Assembly (NCBI GenBank): GCA_910577315.1
Contig: CAJTME010000009.1
Location: 62,001-126,000 of the forward strand
Direction: 5' to 3'
DNA: 64,000 nt
Source of the DNA: an uncultured Muribaculaceae bacterium
Lineage (GTDB): Bacteria; Bacteroidota; Bacteroidia; Bacteroidales; Muribaculaceae
Shown here: one piece after another, positions 1 through 10,276 of the stretch
How positions within the stretch are numbered: position 1 is the stretch's first letter
Layout of the letters: every line of letters begins with the position of its first letter
Notes under the pieces: generated by a model
What the model was told of the DNA's origin: nothing
What the model saw: only the letters and a program-made list of their open reading frames with translations
Database searches by the model: none
Made by a program: the position numbers and the translations under genes

Positions 1-2507
1 AAGGCCGCGCCGTTGTCAACGTAAACGCCTACGTGCAGACCAAGGAACTCAGCAATAAAATTGACGTCCTCTCGCCCTACGACTTCGTCCGCGCAAACTA
101 TGAGCGCATCGCTCCCAAGGGTGCAAGCGCCCGCTCCGGCTTCGCCAACAACTTCGGACAGGCCTACGAAACCTACATCTACCAGGGCTATGAAGGCAAC
201 GACTGGCAAGACATCATCTTCGGCACCCATCCCGTATCTTGGGCCGTGGACGGCTCCATCAACGGCGGTAACGAGAAGTTCAAATACAAACTCAGCTTCA
301 TGCACCAGGACCAGCCCAGCGTAATGCCCGACAACGGCCTCGTGCAGAACAACCTCAACCTCAACCTCAACCTCAAGCTCTGGGACTTCCTCTCGGTTGA
401 ATTCCGCAACCGCTACATGAACAAGACCCTCAGCGGCCGTGGCACCGAAGGCGTCGGCCTGCTCACCTCACTCCAGGAGCAGCCCACCAACGGCCTCCAG
501 GACTTCACCTCGGCTCCCGAGAACAACGAGCTCGTCGATGAAGAAACGCTCACCGACTACTACCACTACGACCCGCTTGAAAACAACAAGCGCTTCTACC
601 GCAACCGCTACTCCTGGCTGCTCAACACCGGCATCGCCCTCAACTGGAGCATCATCAAAGGCATGACCCTCCGCAACGAATTCACATGGGAAAAATTCTA
701 TCAGGACGACCGCCAGTTCAACGCCGCCAACTCAAACAGCGCTTCCAAGACCTACGGTCCCAACCTCACCGAGAAAGAAGACCACCGCACCAAGTGGCAG
801 CTCACCAACACCCTCAACTACAATCTCGAATTTGACAAAATCCACAGCCTCCAGCTCATGGTCGGCCAGGAAATGAAGCATGAGGGCACCCACTTCTCGC
901 GTGTCTATATCGGCCACTTCCCCGAAAATATCGAGGCTGCAAAGGCTTTCGACAACTACGCTCTCGGTACACCCCTCAGCAATACCTCCGGCACACCCTC
1001 GCCCGTGCGCATCTTCTCGTTCTTCGGTCGCGCAAACTACAGCTTCGACGACCGCTACCTCGCCACCGTAACCCTCCGTGCTGACGGCTCGTCCAAGTTC
1101 GCCCGCGGCAACCGCTGGGGCTACTTCCCCGCCGTGGCTCTCGCATGGCGCGCTTCCAACGAAGCCTTCCTCCGCGATTACACCTGGCTCTCGAACCTTA
1201 AGCTCCGTTTCTCGTACGGTCACTCCGGTAACGACCGCATCGACTCTGACCTTTACCTGAAGATGTATGCCCTCGGCGATGTCAGCAAGTCTCCCGGCTG
1301 GGGCGAACAGCAGAACTACTTCTACGACTTCAACAACAAATACCCCATCAACCCCAACGTGAAGTGGGAAACCACCATCACCCGCAACATCGGTATTGAC
1401 TACGGCTTCTTCAACGAACGCCTCAACGGCTCGCTCGAATTCTACTGGAACACCACCAAAGATCTCCTGCTCGCCACACAGATTCCCGGTGACACCGGCT
1501 TCACCACCATGCTCACCAACGTGGGCCAGACCTCCAACAAGGGTATCGAACTCAATGTCAACGGTTATATCGTCGAGAACCGCGACTGGACCCTCGGCGT
1601 GAACTTCAACATCGGCTTCAACAAAGGCAAAATCGACAAGCTCGCCGGCAGTGAGGAAGCTTTCTACTCGGAAGTCAGCAGAGTTGACGTAAACAACGAC
1701 GTATACTGGTATCGTGTGGGCGCCACCATGGGCACCATCCTCGGTTATGTCAACGACGGCTTCTACACCGTCAACGACTTCAACTATGACGAAATCGCCA
1801 ACACCTACACTCTCAAACCCGGTATCGTTGACTCATCGCTGCTGAGCGGTAACCTCCAGCCCGGTTCGCCCAAGTTCAAGAAACTTACTGACGATCCCGA
1901 TGACCCCGACCGCTACCGCCTCACCGCCGACGACCGCCAGATTATCGGCGAAACCACTCCTAAATTCTCGGGCGGTTTCGGTGTGAACGCCACATGGCAT
2001 GACTTCGACTTCAACGCATTCTTCAACTACATGTGCGACTTCGACGTCATCAACCTCAACAAAATCAACCTCGGCCTGATGCCCTCAAGCTCCAGCGCAT
2101 ACCGCAACCTCTCGCAGGAATTTGCCGGAATGTACTACCGCTACGACGAAATGGGCAACGACATGTACCGCAATCCCGAGGTGTGGGCAGCTTACAACCA
2201 GAACGCAACCATGTGGAATCCCGCCAATATGACCAAGTCGTTCATCTCGACTTACGGCGTTGAGGACGGTTCGTTCCTGCGTCTGCAAACCCTCACCATC
2301 GGCTACTCGCTTCCCAAGAAGGCCCTCAAGGCCGTGGGCATGTCAAAATGCCGCTTCTACGCCACCGGCTACAACCTGTTCACCATCACCAATTACAGCG
2401 GTTATGACCCCGAAGTGAACATCGGCCAGGGCACAACCCCCAACATTGACTACAACCTCTATCCCCGCAGCCGCACCTACACCTTCGGCGTGCAGCTCTC
2501 CTTCTAA
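1..2507 (+). CDS. SusC/RagA-type TonB-dependent outer membrane transporter (5' end outside window)
   Basis: The reading frame is open from the first complete codon at position 3, so the signal peptide, carboxypeptidase-like domain and most of the plug are outside the window. The visible 834 residues start at the plug/barrel boundary and continue through the 22-strand barrel, with typical SusC landmarks: an FGRANYSF strand, an ADGSSKF turn, a FNYMCDF strand and a terminal aromatic residue in QLSF. It should pair with the SusD 22 bases downstream to import oligosaccharides with TonB energy. The downstream uronate genes suggest a pectin-like or uronate-containing ligand; that is inference. The family call is firm, the substrate is not. 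Confidence 0.95.
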   Translation, partial: GRAVVNVNAYVQTKELSNKIDVLSPYDFVRANYERIAPKGASARSGFANNFGQAYETYIYQGYEGNDWQDIIFGTHPVSWAVDGSINGGNEKFKYKLSFMHQDQPSVMPDNGLVQNNLNLNLNLKLWDFLSVEFRNRYMNKTLSGRGTEGVGLLTSLQEQPTNGLQDFTSAPENNELVDEETLTDYYHYDPLENNKRFYRNRYSWLLNTGIALNWSIIKGMTLRNEFTWEKFYQDDRQFNAANSNSASKTYGPNLTEKEDHRTKWQLTNTLNYNLEFDKIHSLQLMVGQEMKHEGTHFSRVYIGHFPENIEAAKAFDNYALGTPLSNTSGTPSPVRIFSFFGRANYSFDDRYLATVTLRADGSSKFARGNRWGYFPAVALAWRASNEAFLRDYTWLSNLKLRFSYGHSGNDRIDSDLYLKMYALGDVSKSPGWGEQQNYFYDFNNKYPINPNVKWETTITRNIGIDYGFFNERLNGSLEFYWNTTKDLLLATQIPGDTGFTTMLTNVGQTSNKGIELNVNGYIVENRDWTLGVNFNIGFNKGKIDKLAGSEEAFYSEVSRVDVNNDVYWYRVGATMGTILGYVNDGFYTVNDFNYDEIANTYTLKPGIVDSSLLSGNLQPGSPKFKKLTDDPDDPDRYRLTADDRQIIGETTPKFSGGFGVNATWHDFDFNAFFNYMCDFDVINLNKINLGLMPSSSSAYRNLSQEFAGMYYRYDEMGNDMYRNPEVWAAYNQNATMWNPANMTKSFISTYGVEDGSFLRLQTLTIGYSLPKKALKAVGMSKCRFYATGYNLFTITNYSGYDPEVNIGQGTTPNIDYNLYPRSRTYTFGVQLSF

Positions 2508-2529
2508 ACCTTAAACCTGACATTTCACA

Positions 2530-4467
2530 ATGAAAACCCGATTCATAAAGCATCTCACTGCCGCAATTGTCGGCGTCGGCGCCTCGGTGGCACTTGCCTC
2601 GTGTGAGGATTACCTCGACGTTTCTCCTGAATCGTCATTCACCGCCGAAGAGATTTTCAGCTCCGAGACCGAATCAAAGGCAATGCTCGGCTCAATCTAC
2701 TCCAAACTGACCGACAGGAACCTCTACGGCCTCGCCCTGCCCTACACCTTCAAGACCAACACCGACGTGGAGATGACTTCCAACGGCAACCAGTTCTCCA
2801 CATCGGGCAACGGCGACGAAGTGCACTGCTTTGACGTACGCTCGCTGTGGACCTCGCTCCGCAACACCTGGAACAGCGCCTACTCGGCCATCAACTACTG
2901 CAATGACTTCATCGAAAACATGGAGCAGTCTCCCCTGTTCTCGACCGAAGTCGCCGAAAACGGTCCCACGGCCATGCAGCAGATGTACGGTGAGGCAAAA
3001 TGTCTCCGCGCCCTGCTCTATCTCGACCTCATGCGCATCTGGGGTGACGTTGTGTTCCGCACACACTCCACCGAGGCATCCGAGAGCCTTTATAACGAAG
3101 GCGTAACCGATCGCGACGAGATATACACCACCCTCATCAACGACCTCCGCGAGACCGAGAAATACATGATGTACTCCTCTCAGCTCGACGAAGGCGTGGA
3201 ACGTGCATCACGCGAATACTGCCAGGCCCTCATCGGCCAGCTCGCCCTCTACCGCGCCGGCTACTCCCTGCGTCCCGGCGGCACAGTCGGCGTAATGGAA
3301 CGCGCTTCGGACTACATGGACTACTATGCCATCGCCCGCGAATACCTTTACAAGGTCATCAACGAAGGCCGTCACTCACTCAGCCTCGAAAGCTTCGAGG
3401 ACCTCTGGCGCGGCGAATGTAACTGGTCAGTCCTCCAGGGTGGCGACGTAATCTTCGAGATTCCCATGCTTAAGGAATACTCTGGCTCGCTCGGCTACAA
3501 CGTCGGCATGGTAATCGGCTATGACTCCGACCACCCCAGCCATTCCTACGGCCAGGGCCGTAACAACGCAAGCCTCTGCGGCCTGTATCCCTTCACCTTC
3601 GATCCCCGCGACCTCCGTCTTGACATCACCTGTGTCCCCTATTCTTACGACGAGGAACTCAACCAGACCGTCGCCCTCGGCAAAAGCTGTGTGAGCGGCT
3701 GGAACATCGGCAAATGGAGCAAGCTCTACATGAACAACCTCATGACCGGCAGCGGCGACAACACCGGCATCAACGCCATCCGCATGCGCTATGCCGACGT
3801 GCTGCTCATGTTTGCCGAAGTCGAGAACGAGCTTTCAGGCCCCACCGCAGCTGCAAAAGACGCACTCAAGACTGTGCGCCGCCGCGCTTTCCTCCCCGAA
3901 GACCACGCTGAAATGGTTGAGGACTATGTTGACGGCCTCGGCACCAAGGAACAGTTCTTCCAGGCCATCATGGACGAACGCGCATGGGAATTCGGCGGCG
4001 AAGGTGTCCGCAAATACGACCTTGCCCGCTGGAACAAATACGGCGAAGTGCTCGTAAACCTCTACAACAAGTTCACCGACTGGGGTCACCGTGCCAACGG
4101 CCTCGGTGTTGCCGGAGACGTACGCGACCGCGTATACTGGCGCGAGCTCTCCAACCCCGGCGACCCCAACCACACCTATATTGAGTTCAAGGGTCTCAAG
4201 GAATACGGCGACAACATCGGCGACCACCCCGCATCGGAAGGTTGGGTCAACGTGCAGAACTACGCTATCCAGTGGTACTATCTCGATCAGGAAACAGGCG
4301 AATGGACAATCCACGACGATGTTAAGTGGAGCTTCCGCGGCTTCATCAACTACAACAACGCCTCGACCGTACAGCCCACCGATCCCGTACGCTATCTCTG
4401 CCCCTACCCTGTGGAAGTCATCACCTCCCACCGCGGTTCAATCCAGCAGCAGTATGGTTATCAATAA
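2530..4467 (+). CDS. SusD/RagB-family surface glycan-binding lipoprotein
   Basis: This is the 645-residue partner of the preceding SusC. A signal sequence ends in a lipobox (LASC, followed by EDYLDVSPE), so lipidation and outer-membrane surface display are expected. The N-terminal SusD-like TPR region carries the usual EAKCLRALLYLDLMRIWGDV helix, and the C-terminal RagB/SusD domain has the MRYADVLLMFAEVENE and ERAWEFGGEGVRKYDLARW signatures. It would capture the oligosaccharide and act as a lid on the SusC barrel. The ATG is 22 bases after the susC stop, consistent with co-transcription. It is somewhat longer than the usual 500-600 residues. Confidence 0.95.
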   Translation: MKTRFIKHLTAAIVGVGASVALASCEDYLDVSPESSFTAEEIFSSETESKAMLGSIYSKLTDRNLYGLALPYTFKTNTDVEMTSNGNQFSTSGNGDEVHCFDVRSLWTSLRNTWNSAYSAINYCNDFIENMEQSPLFSTEVAENGPTAMQQMYGEAKCLRALLYLDLMRIWGDVVFRTHSTEASESLYNEGVTDRDEIYTTLINDLRETEKYMMYSSQLDEGVERASREYCQALIGQLALYRAGYSLRPGGTVGVMERASDYMDYYAIAREYLYKVINEGRHSLSLESFEDLWRGECNWSVLQGGDVIFEIPMLKEYSGSLGYNVGMVIGYDSDHPSHSYGQGRNNASLCGLYPFTFDPRDLRLDITCVPYSYDEELNQTVALGKSCVSGWNIGKWSKLYMNNLMTGSGDNTGINAIRMRYADVLLMFAEVENELSGPTAAAKDALKTVRRRAFLPEDHAEMVEDYVDGLGTKEQFFQAIMDERAWEFGGEGVRKYDLARWNKYGEVLVNLYNKFTDWGHRANGLGVAGDVRDRVYWRELSNPGDPNHTYIEFKGLKEYGDNIGDHPASEGWVNVQNYAIQWYYLDQETGEWTIHDDVKWSFRGFINYNNASTVQPTDPVRYLCPYPVEVITSHRGSIQQQYGYQ

Positions 4468-4480
4468 TGAAGTTTAGCAA

Positions 4481-4563
4481 GTTTAGGGTTTAAAGTTCAT
4501 CTCGAGCGTGGAATCACACAAAGAATCATCACATTCATTTTTTCACAACTTTAAACCCTAAAC
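4481..4563 (+). repeat. 17-bp perfect inverted repeat between susD and the beta-helix lipoprotein gene
   Basis: Positions 4481-4497 and 4547-4563 are exact reverse complements, separated by a 49-base AT-rich loop. The right arm lies in a short CCCTAAA tandem repeat. In RNA this would form a long hairpin inside the 146-base susD/lipoprotein gap. No T-run follows directly, so a role in mRNA processing or in lowering expression of distal genes is more likely than full termination. Function is inferred. Confidence 0.6.
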
Positions 4564-4613
4564 CCTAAACTCCCGAGATACCGTTTAGAAAAACCCAAAG
4601 TAAACCGAATACA

Positions 4614-6260
4614 ATGAAATCCAACATATTCAAAACCCTGGTGGCCGCAGCCGCACTGGCTTTGACTTTCAATGCCTGCACCGAGGACAAATACACCTCG
4701 CGCGGCGACCTCTTCCAGCCCCGCTTCGCCACAAGCCCGGAAGTCACTATAAAGAACAATAACGACATCTCCATCATCTGGTACAATGTCAACGATGCCG
4801 TTGGCTACACAGTCCAGATTTTCGAAGACAACTACTATCAGAATCTCTTCCTGGAAACTGATGTCACCGAACCCTACATCACCCTCGAAGACCTTCCGTA
4901 CGCTTCCCGCTATTACGTGCGTGTACGTTCTAACGCAGTCAACCCCGAAAACAACTCGCAATGGGCCACCTGTAACTTCACCACCGAAGCCCGTCCCGAC
5001 TACGCCCACATCCTTCAGGGCGTGTCGAAAACCGAGATTGGAGACAACCAGGCTATCATCCGCTGGGTTGTTGACGCCGAGAACCCCGCAGACTCGTTTG
5101 CTGTTGCTCCGGCAATGAGCGAAACTCTCCCCGTTATAACCGGCTATATCCCCGAAGCCAACCGCCAGTCCGGCGAAATGGTCATCACCGAGCTCGCCGC
5201 TTCGACCCTCTATAACGTAAACATCTACGACACGTCGAAAAAGCGCACCCAGGACAAGCCCTATAACGAAGTGACTTTCCGCACCACCGGTCCCGCTGCA
5301 AAGGTCATCGACGTGGAAATCACCGACAACCTCTCTGACATGCTCGCCCTCAACAATGACGATCCGGACATCCCCGAAGGCACTGAATATGAGCTGCAGG
5401 CCGGCACCACATATACCCTCTCTACATTCGCCATCAAGAAAGGCTTCACCATCAACGGCCCGTCGGAAGGCACGCGTCCCGTCCTCGTAATCAACGGCAC
5501 ATGGAACATCGCCAACGGCGCATACATCGCCGCCCTCACATTCCAGAACGTTGAAATACGCAACGCTTTGCAGAACCAGTATTTCATGAACTCCGGCAAC
5601 CCCTTCACAATCGAGAACGTAAGCTTCACCAACTGCGTGTTCCGCAACATTTACCGTGGTTTCTGGCGTCATCAGGCCTCGAACGTAAAACGTATCGACG
5701 CAATCGAAATCGACAACTGCTGGTTTGACCAGTGCGGTTGGCAGGGCAGCACCTACGGCACCTTCAACTTCGGCTCGGCCGGCAAGGGAGAAATCGGCGC
5801 ATACGACCAAATCGGCGCCATCACCATCCGCAACACCACCTTCAGCCGCGGTGGCTATCAGGTAGACCCGACCTTCGGCTGGGGCAACCTCATCAACCAC
5901 AGCACAACCTCGACCCCCATCAACCTCACCATCGAGAACGTCACCTTCTATGACTTCTGCGTGAATAACCGTCTCATCGACATATCCAACACCGAGCGTT
6001 CCACCGTTACGATCCGCAACGTCATCGTGGCATCGCCGATGGGCGAACTGATTGCCACAGGTTCGGGCACACGCGCCACCTTCGACAATAACTACACAAC
6101 GACCGACTACAAACTCGGCGGTTCGAAAATCCGTGCGACCGACCTTACCGTCAGCGCTGCCGACCTCTTCCAGGATCCCGTGAACGGCAACTACACTATC
6201 AAGGACCACAGCTCGCTGCCCTATATGACCCAGGCCGGCGACCTCCGTTGGATTGAATAA
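4614..6260 (+). CDS. PUL surface lipoprotein: fibronectin III-like N-terminus, DUF4957/DUF5123-type beta-helix C-terminus
   Basis: This 548-residue protein has a signal sequence ending in a lipobox-like FNACTEDKY. Residues about 40-125 form a fibronectin type III-like domain (IIWYNVNDAVGYTVQIF, then YYVRVRS). A second beta-sandwich-like stretch follows, and from about residue 225 there are repeated short strands with asparagine turns (IENVSFTNCVF, ITIRNTTFSRGG, LTIENVTFYDFC) typical of a right-handed parallel beta-helix. Proteins of this DUF4957/DUF5123 type often sit behind SusCD in pectin-related loci of Bacteroidetes, either as glycan-binding proteins or as weak lyases. I see no definite catalytic motif, so binding is the safer guess. 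Confidence 0.8.
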   Translation: MKSNIFKTLVAAAALALTFNACTEDKYTSRGDLFQPRFATSPEVTIKNNNDISIIWYNVNDAVGYTVQIFEDNYYQNLFLETDVTEPYITLEDLPYASRYYVRVRSNAVNPENNSQWATCNFTTEARPDYAHILQGVSKTEIGDNQAIIRWVVDAENPADSFAVAPAMSETLPVITGYIPEANRQSGEMVITELAASTLYNVNIYDTSKKRTQDKPYNEVTFRTTGPAAKVIDVEITDNLSDMLALNNDDPDIPEGTEYELQAGTTYTLSTFAIKKGFTINGPSEGTRPVLVINGTWNIANGAYIAALTFQNVEIRNALQNQYFMNSGNPFTIENVSFTNCVFRNIYRGFWRHQASNVKRIDAIEIDNCWFDQCGWQGSTYGTFNFGSAGKGEIGAYDQIGAITIRNTTFSRGGYQVDPTFGWGNLINHSTTSTPINLTIENVTFYDFCVNNRLIDISNTERSTVTIRNVIVASPMGELIATGSGTRATFDNNYTTTDYKLGGSKIRATDLTVSAADLFQDPVNGNYTIKDHSSLPYMTQAGDLRWIE

Positions 6261-6278
6261 AAACCGCTCGCTCCCCCT

Positions 6279-7937
6279 ATGAAGATAAAGCATTTATTAA
6301 TAGGTGCATCCGCCATCTTGGTGACCTGTCCCGGCCTTATGGCCGCGGACAAGGTCTCCGAGGTGTGGGTAGCCGACATGGGTAACGGCAAATACCGCAA
6401 CCCCATCATCAACGCCGACTACTCCGACCCCGATGCAATCCAGGTCGACGGCAATTACTACATGACAGCCTCGAGCTTCTGCAACCTGCCCGGCCTGCCC
6501 ATCCTTCACTCAAAGGATTTGGTGAACTGGACAATTGCAAACTATGCCGTGAAAACGCTCGAACCGGCCGACTATTTCAATTCGGCACGGCACGGCGACG
6601 GCGTATGGGCTCCGGCAATCCGCCATCACGACGGCGTGTACTACATCTACTGGGGCGACCCTGACCACGGTGTCTACATGGTGAAAACCACCGATCCACT
6701 CGGCGAATGGGACGCCCCCGTGCTCGTGCATGAGGCCAAAGGCATCATCGACACCTGCCCCTTCTGGGACGAGGACGGCAAAGCCTACCTCGTCAACGGC
6801 TGGGCCAAGAGCCGCAGCGGCCTTAACGCCCTCATCACCGTAAGCGAAATGTCGACAGACGGCACCCGCCTGCTCTCCGACCCCGTCGCAGTGTATGACG
6901 GTTTGCAGGACGGCAACCACACAATAGAAGGGCCGAAGTTCTACAAACGCAACGGCTACTACTACATCTTCGCCCCCGCCGGCAGCGTTGCCGCCGGCTG
7001 GCAGGTGGTCCTGCGCTCCAAATCACCCTACGGCCCCTATGAGGCCCGCACGGTGATGGCCCAGGGCAACAGCGACATAAACGGTCCCCATCAGGGAGCC
7101 TGGGTCGAGACACCAGGAGGCGAATCGTGGTTCCTCCATTTTCAGGACAAAGGCGTAATCGGACGCGTGGTTCATCTCAATCCGATGGAATGGATTAACG
7201 ACTGGCCCGTAATCGGCATCGACAAGGACGGCGATGGTTGCGGAGAACCCGTCACAACCTACCGCAAACCCGACACAGGTGTAAAAGTACCGGTGCAGAC
7301 TCCTCAGGAATCCGACGAGTTCGATTCGCTCACCCTGGGCAACCAATGGCAGTGGTTCGCCAACTATCAGCTGCCGTTCGGCTTTGCCACACCCTACGGC
7401 TACTACCGCCTCTACGGTCACACCCTCTCCCCCGAATTCGTGAACATGCGCGAGGTTCCCAACCTGCTCACCCAGAAATTCCCCAACGACACTTTTACAG
7501 CCACTGCAAAGGTAACAGTGTCGGCCACTCAGGACGGCCAGCAATCGGGTCTCATCGTAATGGGCCGTGACTATTGCCGCCTGACAGTGGAGAAGATCGG
7601 TGACAATTTCGACATCAAGTTCATCGAATGTAAAAGCGCTGACAAAGGCAAACCCGAGAAATCCGAAACCGTAGCCACAATTCCCGCCGCTCGCCTCAAC
7701 GGCGAAGGCGGACGCGCCACGGCCGATGTTGACCTGTGGCTCCGCGTAAAGGTTGGCAAAGACTACCAGTGCACGTTCTCCTACAGCCTCGACGGCAAGA
7801 AATTCATAGCCTGCGGCACCCCGTTCACCGCGCGTCAGGGCCATTGGATTGGAGCACGTGTCGGCCTGTTCAGCGTTCAACCCGCAGGCAAGAACCGCGG
7901 CTGGATGGACATCGACTGGTTCCGCATCACAAAATAA
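6279..7937 (+). CDS. GH43 family glycoside hydrolase with C-terminal beta-sandwich domain
   Basis: This 552-residue secreted enzyme has a Sec signal peptide ending at about GLMA. The five-bladed propeller carries the three GH43 acids: the base Asp in NADYSDPDAI near the start, the pKa-modulating Asp in IDTCPFWDEDGKAYL, and the acid Glu in HTIEGPKFYKRNG. Residues from about 345 on resemble the concanavalin-like GH43_C2 domain of beta-xylosidases (LTLGNQWQWFANYQ, then YSLDGKKF and IGARVGLFS). It should release arabinose, xylose or galactose side chains outside the cytoplasm. The ATG is 18 bases after the preceding stop. Exact substrate cannot be read from the sequence. Confidence 0.92.
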   Translation: MKIKHLLIGASAILVTCPGLMAADKVSEVWVADMGNGKYRNPIINADYSDPDAIQVDGNYYMTASSFCNLPGLPILHSKDLVNWTIANYAVKTLEPADYFNSARHGDGVWAPAIRHHDGVYYIYWGDPDHGVYMVKTTDPLGEWDAPVLVHEAKGIIDTCPFWDEDGKAYLVNGWAKSRSGLNALITVSEMSTDGTRLLSDPVAVYDGLQDGNHTIEGPKFYKRNGYYYIFAPAGSVAAGWQVVLRSKSPYGPYEARTVMAQGNSDINGPHQGAWVETPGGESWFLHFQDKGVIGRVVHLNPMEWINDWPVIGIDKDGDGCGEPVTTYRKPDTGVKVPVQTPQESDEFDSLTLGNQWQWFANYQLPFGFATPYGYYRLYGHTLSPEFVNMREVPNLLTQKFPNDTFTATAKVTVSATQDGQQSGLIVMGRDYCRLTVEKIGDNFDIKFIECKSADKGKPEKSETVATIPAARLNGEGGRATADVDLWLRVKVGKDYQCTFSYSLDGKKFIACGTPFTARQGHWIGARVGLFSVQPAGKNRGWMDIDWFRITK

Positions 7938-7951
7938 ACGCATACACAAGC

Positions 7952-8746
7952 ATGACTGACATATTTTCACTCGATGGCAAGGTGGCTCTCGTTACGGGAG
8001 CCGCCTATGGCATCGGACTCGCAATCGCCACGGCATTCGCCCGCGCCGGCGCAAAAATCGTATTCAACTGCTCGCGTCAGGAAACCGTCGACCGCGGCCT
8101 CAAGGCCTACCGTGAGCTCGGCATCGACGCCAAGGGTTATCTATGCGACGTAACTGACGAGGAAGCCGTCAAGGCAATGGTCGCCGACATAGAAGCCACC
8201 GTAGGCACAATCGACATCCTGGTTAACAACGCCGGAATAATCAAGCGTATTCCTATGGAACAGATGGCCGTTGAAGACTTCCGCCGTGTGGTGGATGTCG
8301 ACCTTGTGGCTCCCTATATCTGCGCCAAAGCTGTAATTCCCGGCATGATAAAGAAGGGCCACGGCAAAATCATCAACATCTGCTCGATGATGAGCGAACT
8401 TGGCCGTGAGACCGTGAGTGCATACGCCGCTGCAAAAGGTGGCTTAAAAATGCTCACACGTAACATCTGCTCGGAATATGGCGAGCACAACATCCAGTGC
8501 AACGGCATCGGTCCGGGCTACATAGCCACTGAACAGACAGCTCCCCTGCGCGAACGCCAGCCCGACGGCTCGCGCCATCCATTCGACTCGTTCATAATCT
8601 CCAAAACGCCCGCCGCCCGCTGGGGCACTCCCGAAGACCTCATGGGACCGGCCGTTTTCCTGGCATCCGACGCCTCCAACTTCGTCAACGGCCACATACT
8701 CTATGTCGATGGCGGCATCCTCGCCTACATCGGCAAACAGCCTTAA
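7952..8746 (+). CDS. kduD: 2-dehydro-3-deoxy-D-gluconate 5-dehydrogenase (KduD)
   Basis: This 264-residue short-chain dehydrogenase has the nucleotide-binding motif TGAAYGIG (residues 15-22), NNAG, and the catalytic Tyr158-x3-Lys162 in AYAAAKGG. KduD reduces 2,5-diketo-3-deoxygluconate (DKII) to 2-keto-3-deoxygluconate with NAD(P)H. Placement with KduI, KDG kinase and KDPG aldolase supports this over other SDR roles. The frame extends further upstream, but that part overlaps the GH43 gene; the ATG at 7952, 14 bases after the GH43 stop, starts at the conserved N-terminus. There is no signal peptide, so it is cytoplasmic. Confidence 0.92.
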   Translation: MTDIFSLDGKVALVTGAAYGIGLAIATAFARAGAKIVFNCSRQETVDRGLKAYRELGIDAKGYLCDVTDEEAVKAMVADIEATVGTIDILVNNAGIIKRIPMEQMAVEDFRRVVDVDLVAPYICAKAVIPGMIKKGHGKIINICSMMSELGRETVSAYAAAKGGLKMLTRNICSEYGEHNIQCNGIGPGYIATEQTAPLRERQPDGSRHPFDSFIISKTPAARWGTPEDLMGPAVFLASDASNFVNGHILYVDGGILAYIGKQP

Positions 8747-8766
8747 AGAATATCTAATCCTAAACC

Positions 8767-8803
8767 GCGACAGGCGGGCAGGAAACACGCGTCCGCCTGT
8801 CGC
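8767..8803 (+). terminator. hairpin between kduD and the EIIC-like gene (attenuator or processing site)
   Basis: A perfect 11-bp GC-rich stem (8767-8777 with 8793-8803) encloses a 15-base loop in the 104-base gap. Only a weak TTTT follows about four bases later. It could partly terminate or stabilise the upstream transcript. The gene order continues on the same strand, so full termination would need a new promoter before 8851. Confidence 0.5.
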
Positions 8804-8850
8804 CGACTTTTCAACCTTAAATCCAAACGCCCTAAAACGCCATACATACA

Positions 8851-10272
8851 ATGGAAACCGTATTCTCATATATAATCGGCCTCGGTGCAGCGGTAATGAT
8901 GCCCATAATCTTCACCGTGCTCGGTGTGTGCATCGGCATCCGCCTCGGCGACGCCCTTAAAGCCGGCCTTAAAGTTGGCGTTGGATTCGTGGGGCTGTCG
9001 ATTGTCACAGCCCTCCTCACTTCGGCCCTCGGCCCGGCGCTGAACACCGTTGTCGACATCTACGGTCTCCAGTTGAAAGTCTTCGACATGGGCTGGCCGG
9101 CAGCCGCCGCGGTCGCCTACAACACTGCCGTCGGAGCATTCATCATCCCGGTGTGTCTCGGCGTCAATCTTCTCATGCTCCTCACCAAAACCACCCGCAC
9201 CGTAAACATCGACCTTTGGAACTACTGGCATTTCGCCTTCATCGGCGCTGTGATTTATTTTGCCAGCGGGTCCCTGGCCTGGGGCTTCTTCGGCGCGGTA
9301 ATCTGCTGTGTGTTTACCCTGATTCTCGCCGACATCACGGCTAACCGTTTCCAAAATTTCTACACCGGTATGGACGGCATATCCATCCCCCAGCCTTTCT
9401 GTGCCGGCTTTGTGCCCTTCGCATGGGCAATATCAAAAGGTCTCGACAAAATCCCCGGCATGAACCGTCTCGAAATAGACGCCGAGGGTCTGAAAAAGAA
9501 ATTCGGCTTGCTCGGCGAGCCCCTGTTCCTCGGCGTAATCGTGGGCGTCGGCATAGGCTGCCTCACCTGCTCCTCATGGAACGAAATCGTCGACAGAATT
9601 CCCTATATCCTCGGTCTCGGAATAAAAATGGGCGCCGTCATGGAACTCATTCCACGCGTGACCGTACTCTTCATCGAAGGCCTCAAACCAATTTCCGAGG
9701 CCACCCGAAACTTGATTGCCCGCAAATTCAAGGGTGCCGACGGCCTCAACATAGGCATGAGCCCGGCACTGGTCATCGGCCATCCCACCACGCTTGTCGT
9801 TTCGCTGCTGCTGATTCCCGTCACCCTCGCGCTCGCCGTCATCCTGCCAGGCAATGAATTTTTGCCTCTGGCATCGCTTGCCGGAATGTTCTACGTGTTC
9901 CCCCTTGTACTCCCCTACACCCGCGGCAGCGTGGTCAAGACATTCATCATCGGGCTCGTTGTAATGGTTATGAGCCTGTACATGGTCACAAACCTCTCGG
10001 CCTGGTTCACCCTCGCCGCCAAGGATGTCTACGCCGCCACGGGCGACGGAGCCGTAGCCATTCCCGACGGCTTCTCGGGCGGCAGCCTCGATTTCGCAGG
10101 CAGCCCCCTCGCATGGATAATCTTCCAATGCACCGAAAATCTCAAATGGATCGGTTCCGGCATTCTGGTACTCCTAGCCATGGGGATGATGTGGTGGAAC
10201 CGCGTCCACATAATCCGAAACCAAAAGGAGATGATTGAAAAAGACTCCACAAACATACAATCCACTGAATAA
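8851..10272 (+). CDS. orphan galactitol-type PTS EIIC permease-like membrane protein
   Basis: The 473 residues contain roughly ten to twelve hydrophobic segments and closely resemble the GatC/SgcC EIIC family: the N-terminal [23 protein letters not shown] segment, the [12 protein letters not shown] loop, [15 protein letters not shown], and the [25 protein letters not shown] region. No EIIA, EIIB, HPr or EI gene is nearby, and Bacteroidetes seldom carry a complete PTS. It is therefore likely to work as a secondary carrier without phosphorylation. Its position between kduD and kduI suggests it imports a keto-uronate such as DKI, DKII or KDG across the inner membrane. Family call firm; substrate inferred. 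Confidence 0.85.
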   Translation: METVFSYIIGLGAAVMMPIIFTVLGVCIGIRLGDALKAGLKVGVGFVGLSIVTALLTSALGPALNTVVDIYGLQLKVFDMGWPAAAAVAYNTAVGAFIIPVCLGVNLLMLLTKTTRTVNIDLWNYWHFAFIGAVIYFASGSLAWGFFGAVICCVFTLILADITANRFQNFYTGMDGISIPQPFCAGFVPFAWAISKGLDKIPGMNRLEIDAEGLKKKFGLLGEPLFLGVIVGVGIGCLTCSSWNEIVDRIPYILGLGIKMGAVMELIPRVTVLFIEGLKPISEATRNLIARKFKGADGLNIGMSPALVIGHPTTLVVSLLLIPVTLALAVILPGNEFLPLASLAGMFYVFPLVLPYTRGSVVKTFIIGLVVMVMSLYMVTNLSAWFTLAAKDVYAATGDGAVAIPDGFSGGSLDFAGSPLAWIIFQCTENLKWIGSGILVLLAMGMMWWNRVHIIRNQKEMIEKDSTNIQSTE

Positions 10273-10276
10273 TCCA

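Noticed and set aside
4547..4570. Telomere-like CCCTAAA repeats as a linear replicon end
   Set aside because: Only about two to three units within an operon on a continuous chromosome; chance or part of an inverted repeat.
4551..6293. Very long - strand open frame (580 codons) opposite the beta-helix lipoprotein gene
   Set aside because: It is wholly antisense to a well-supported gene, is rich in Val, Gly and Asp from reversed codons, and has no domain-like sequence.
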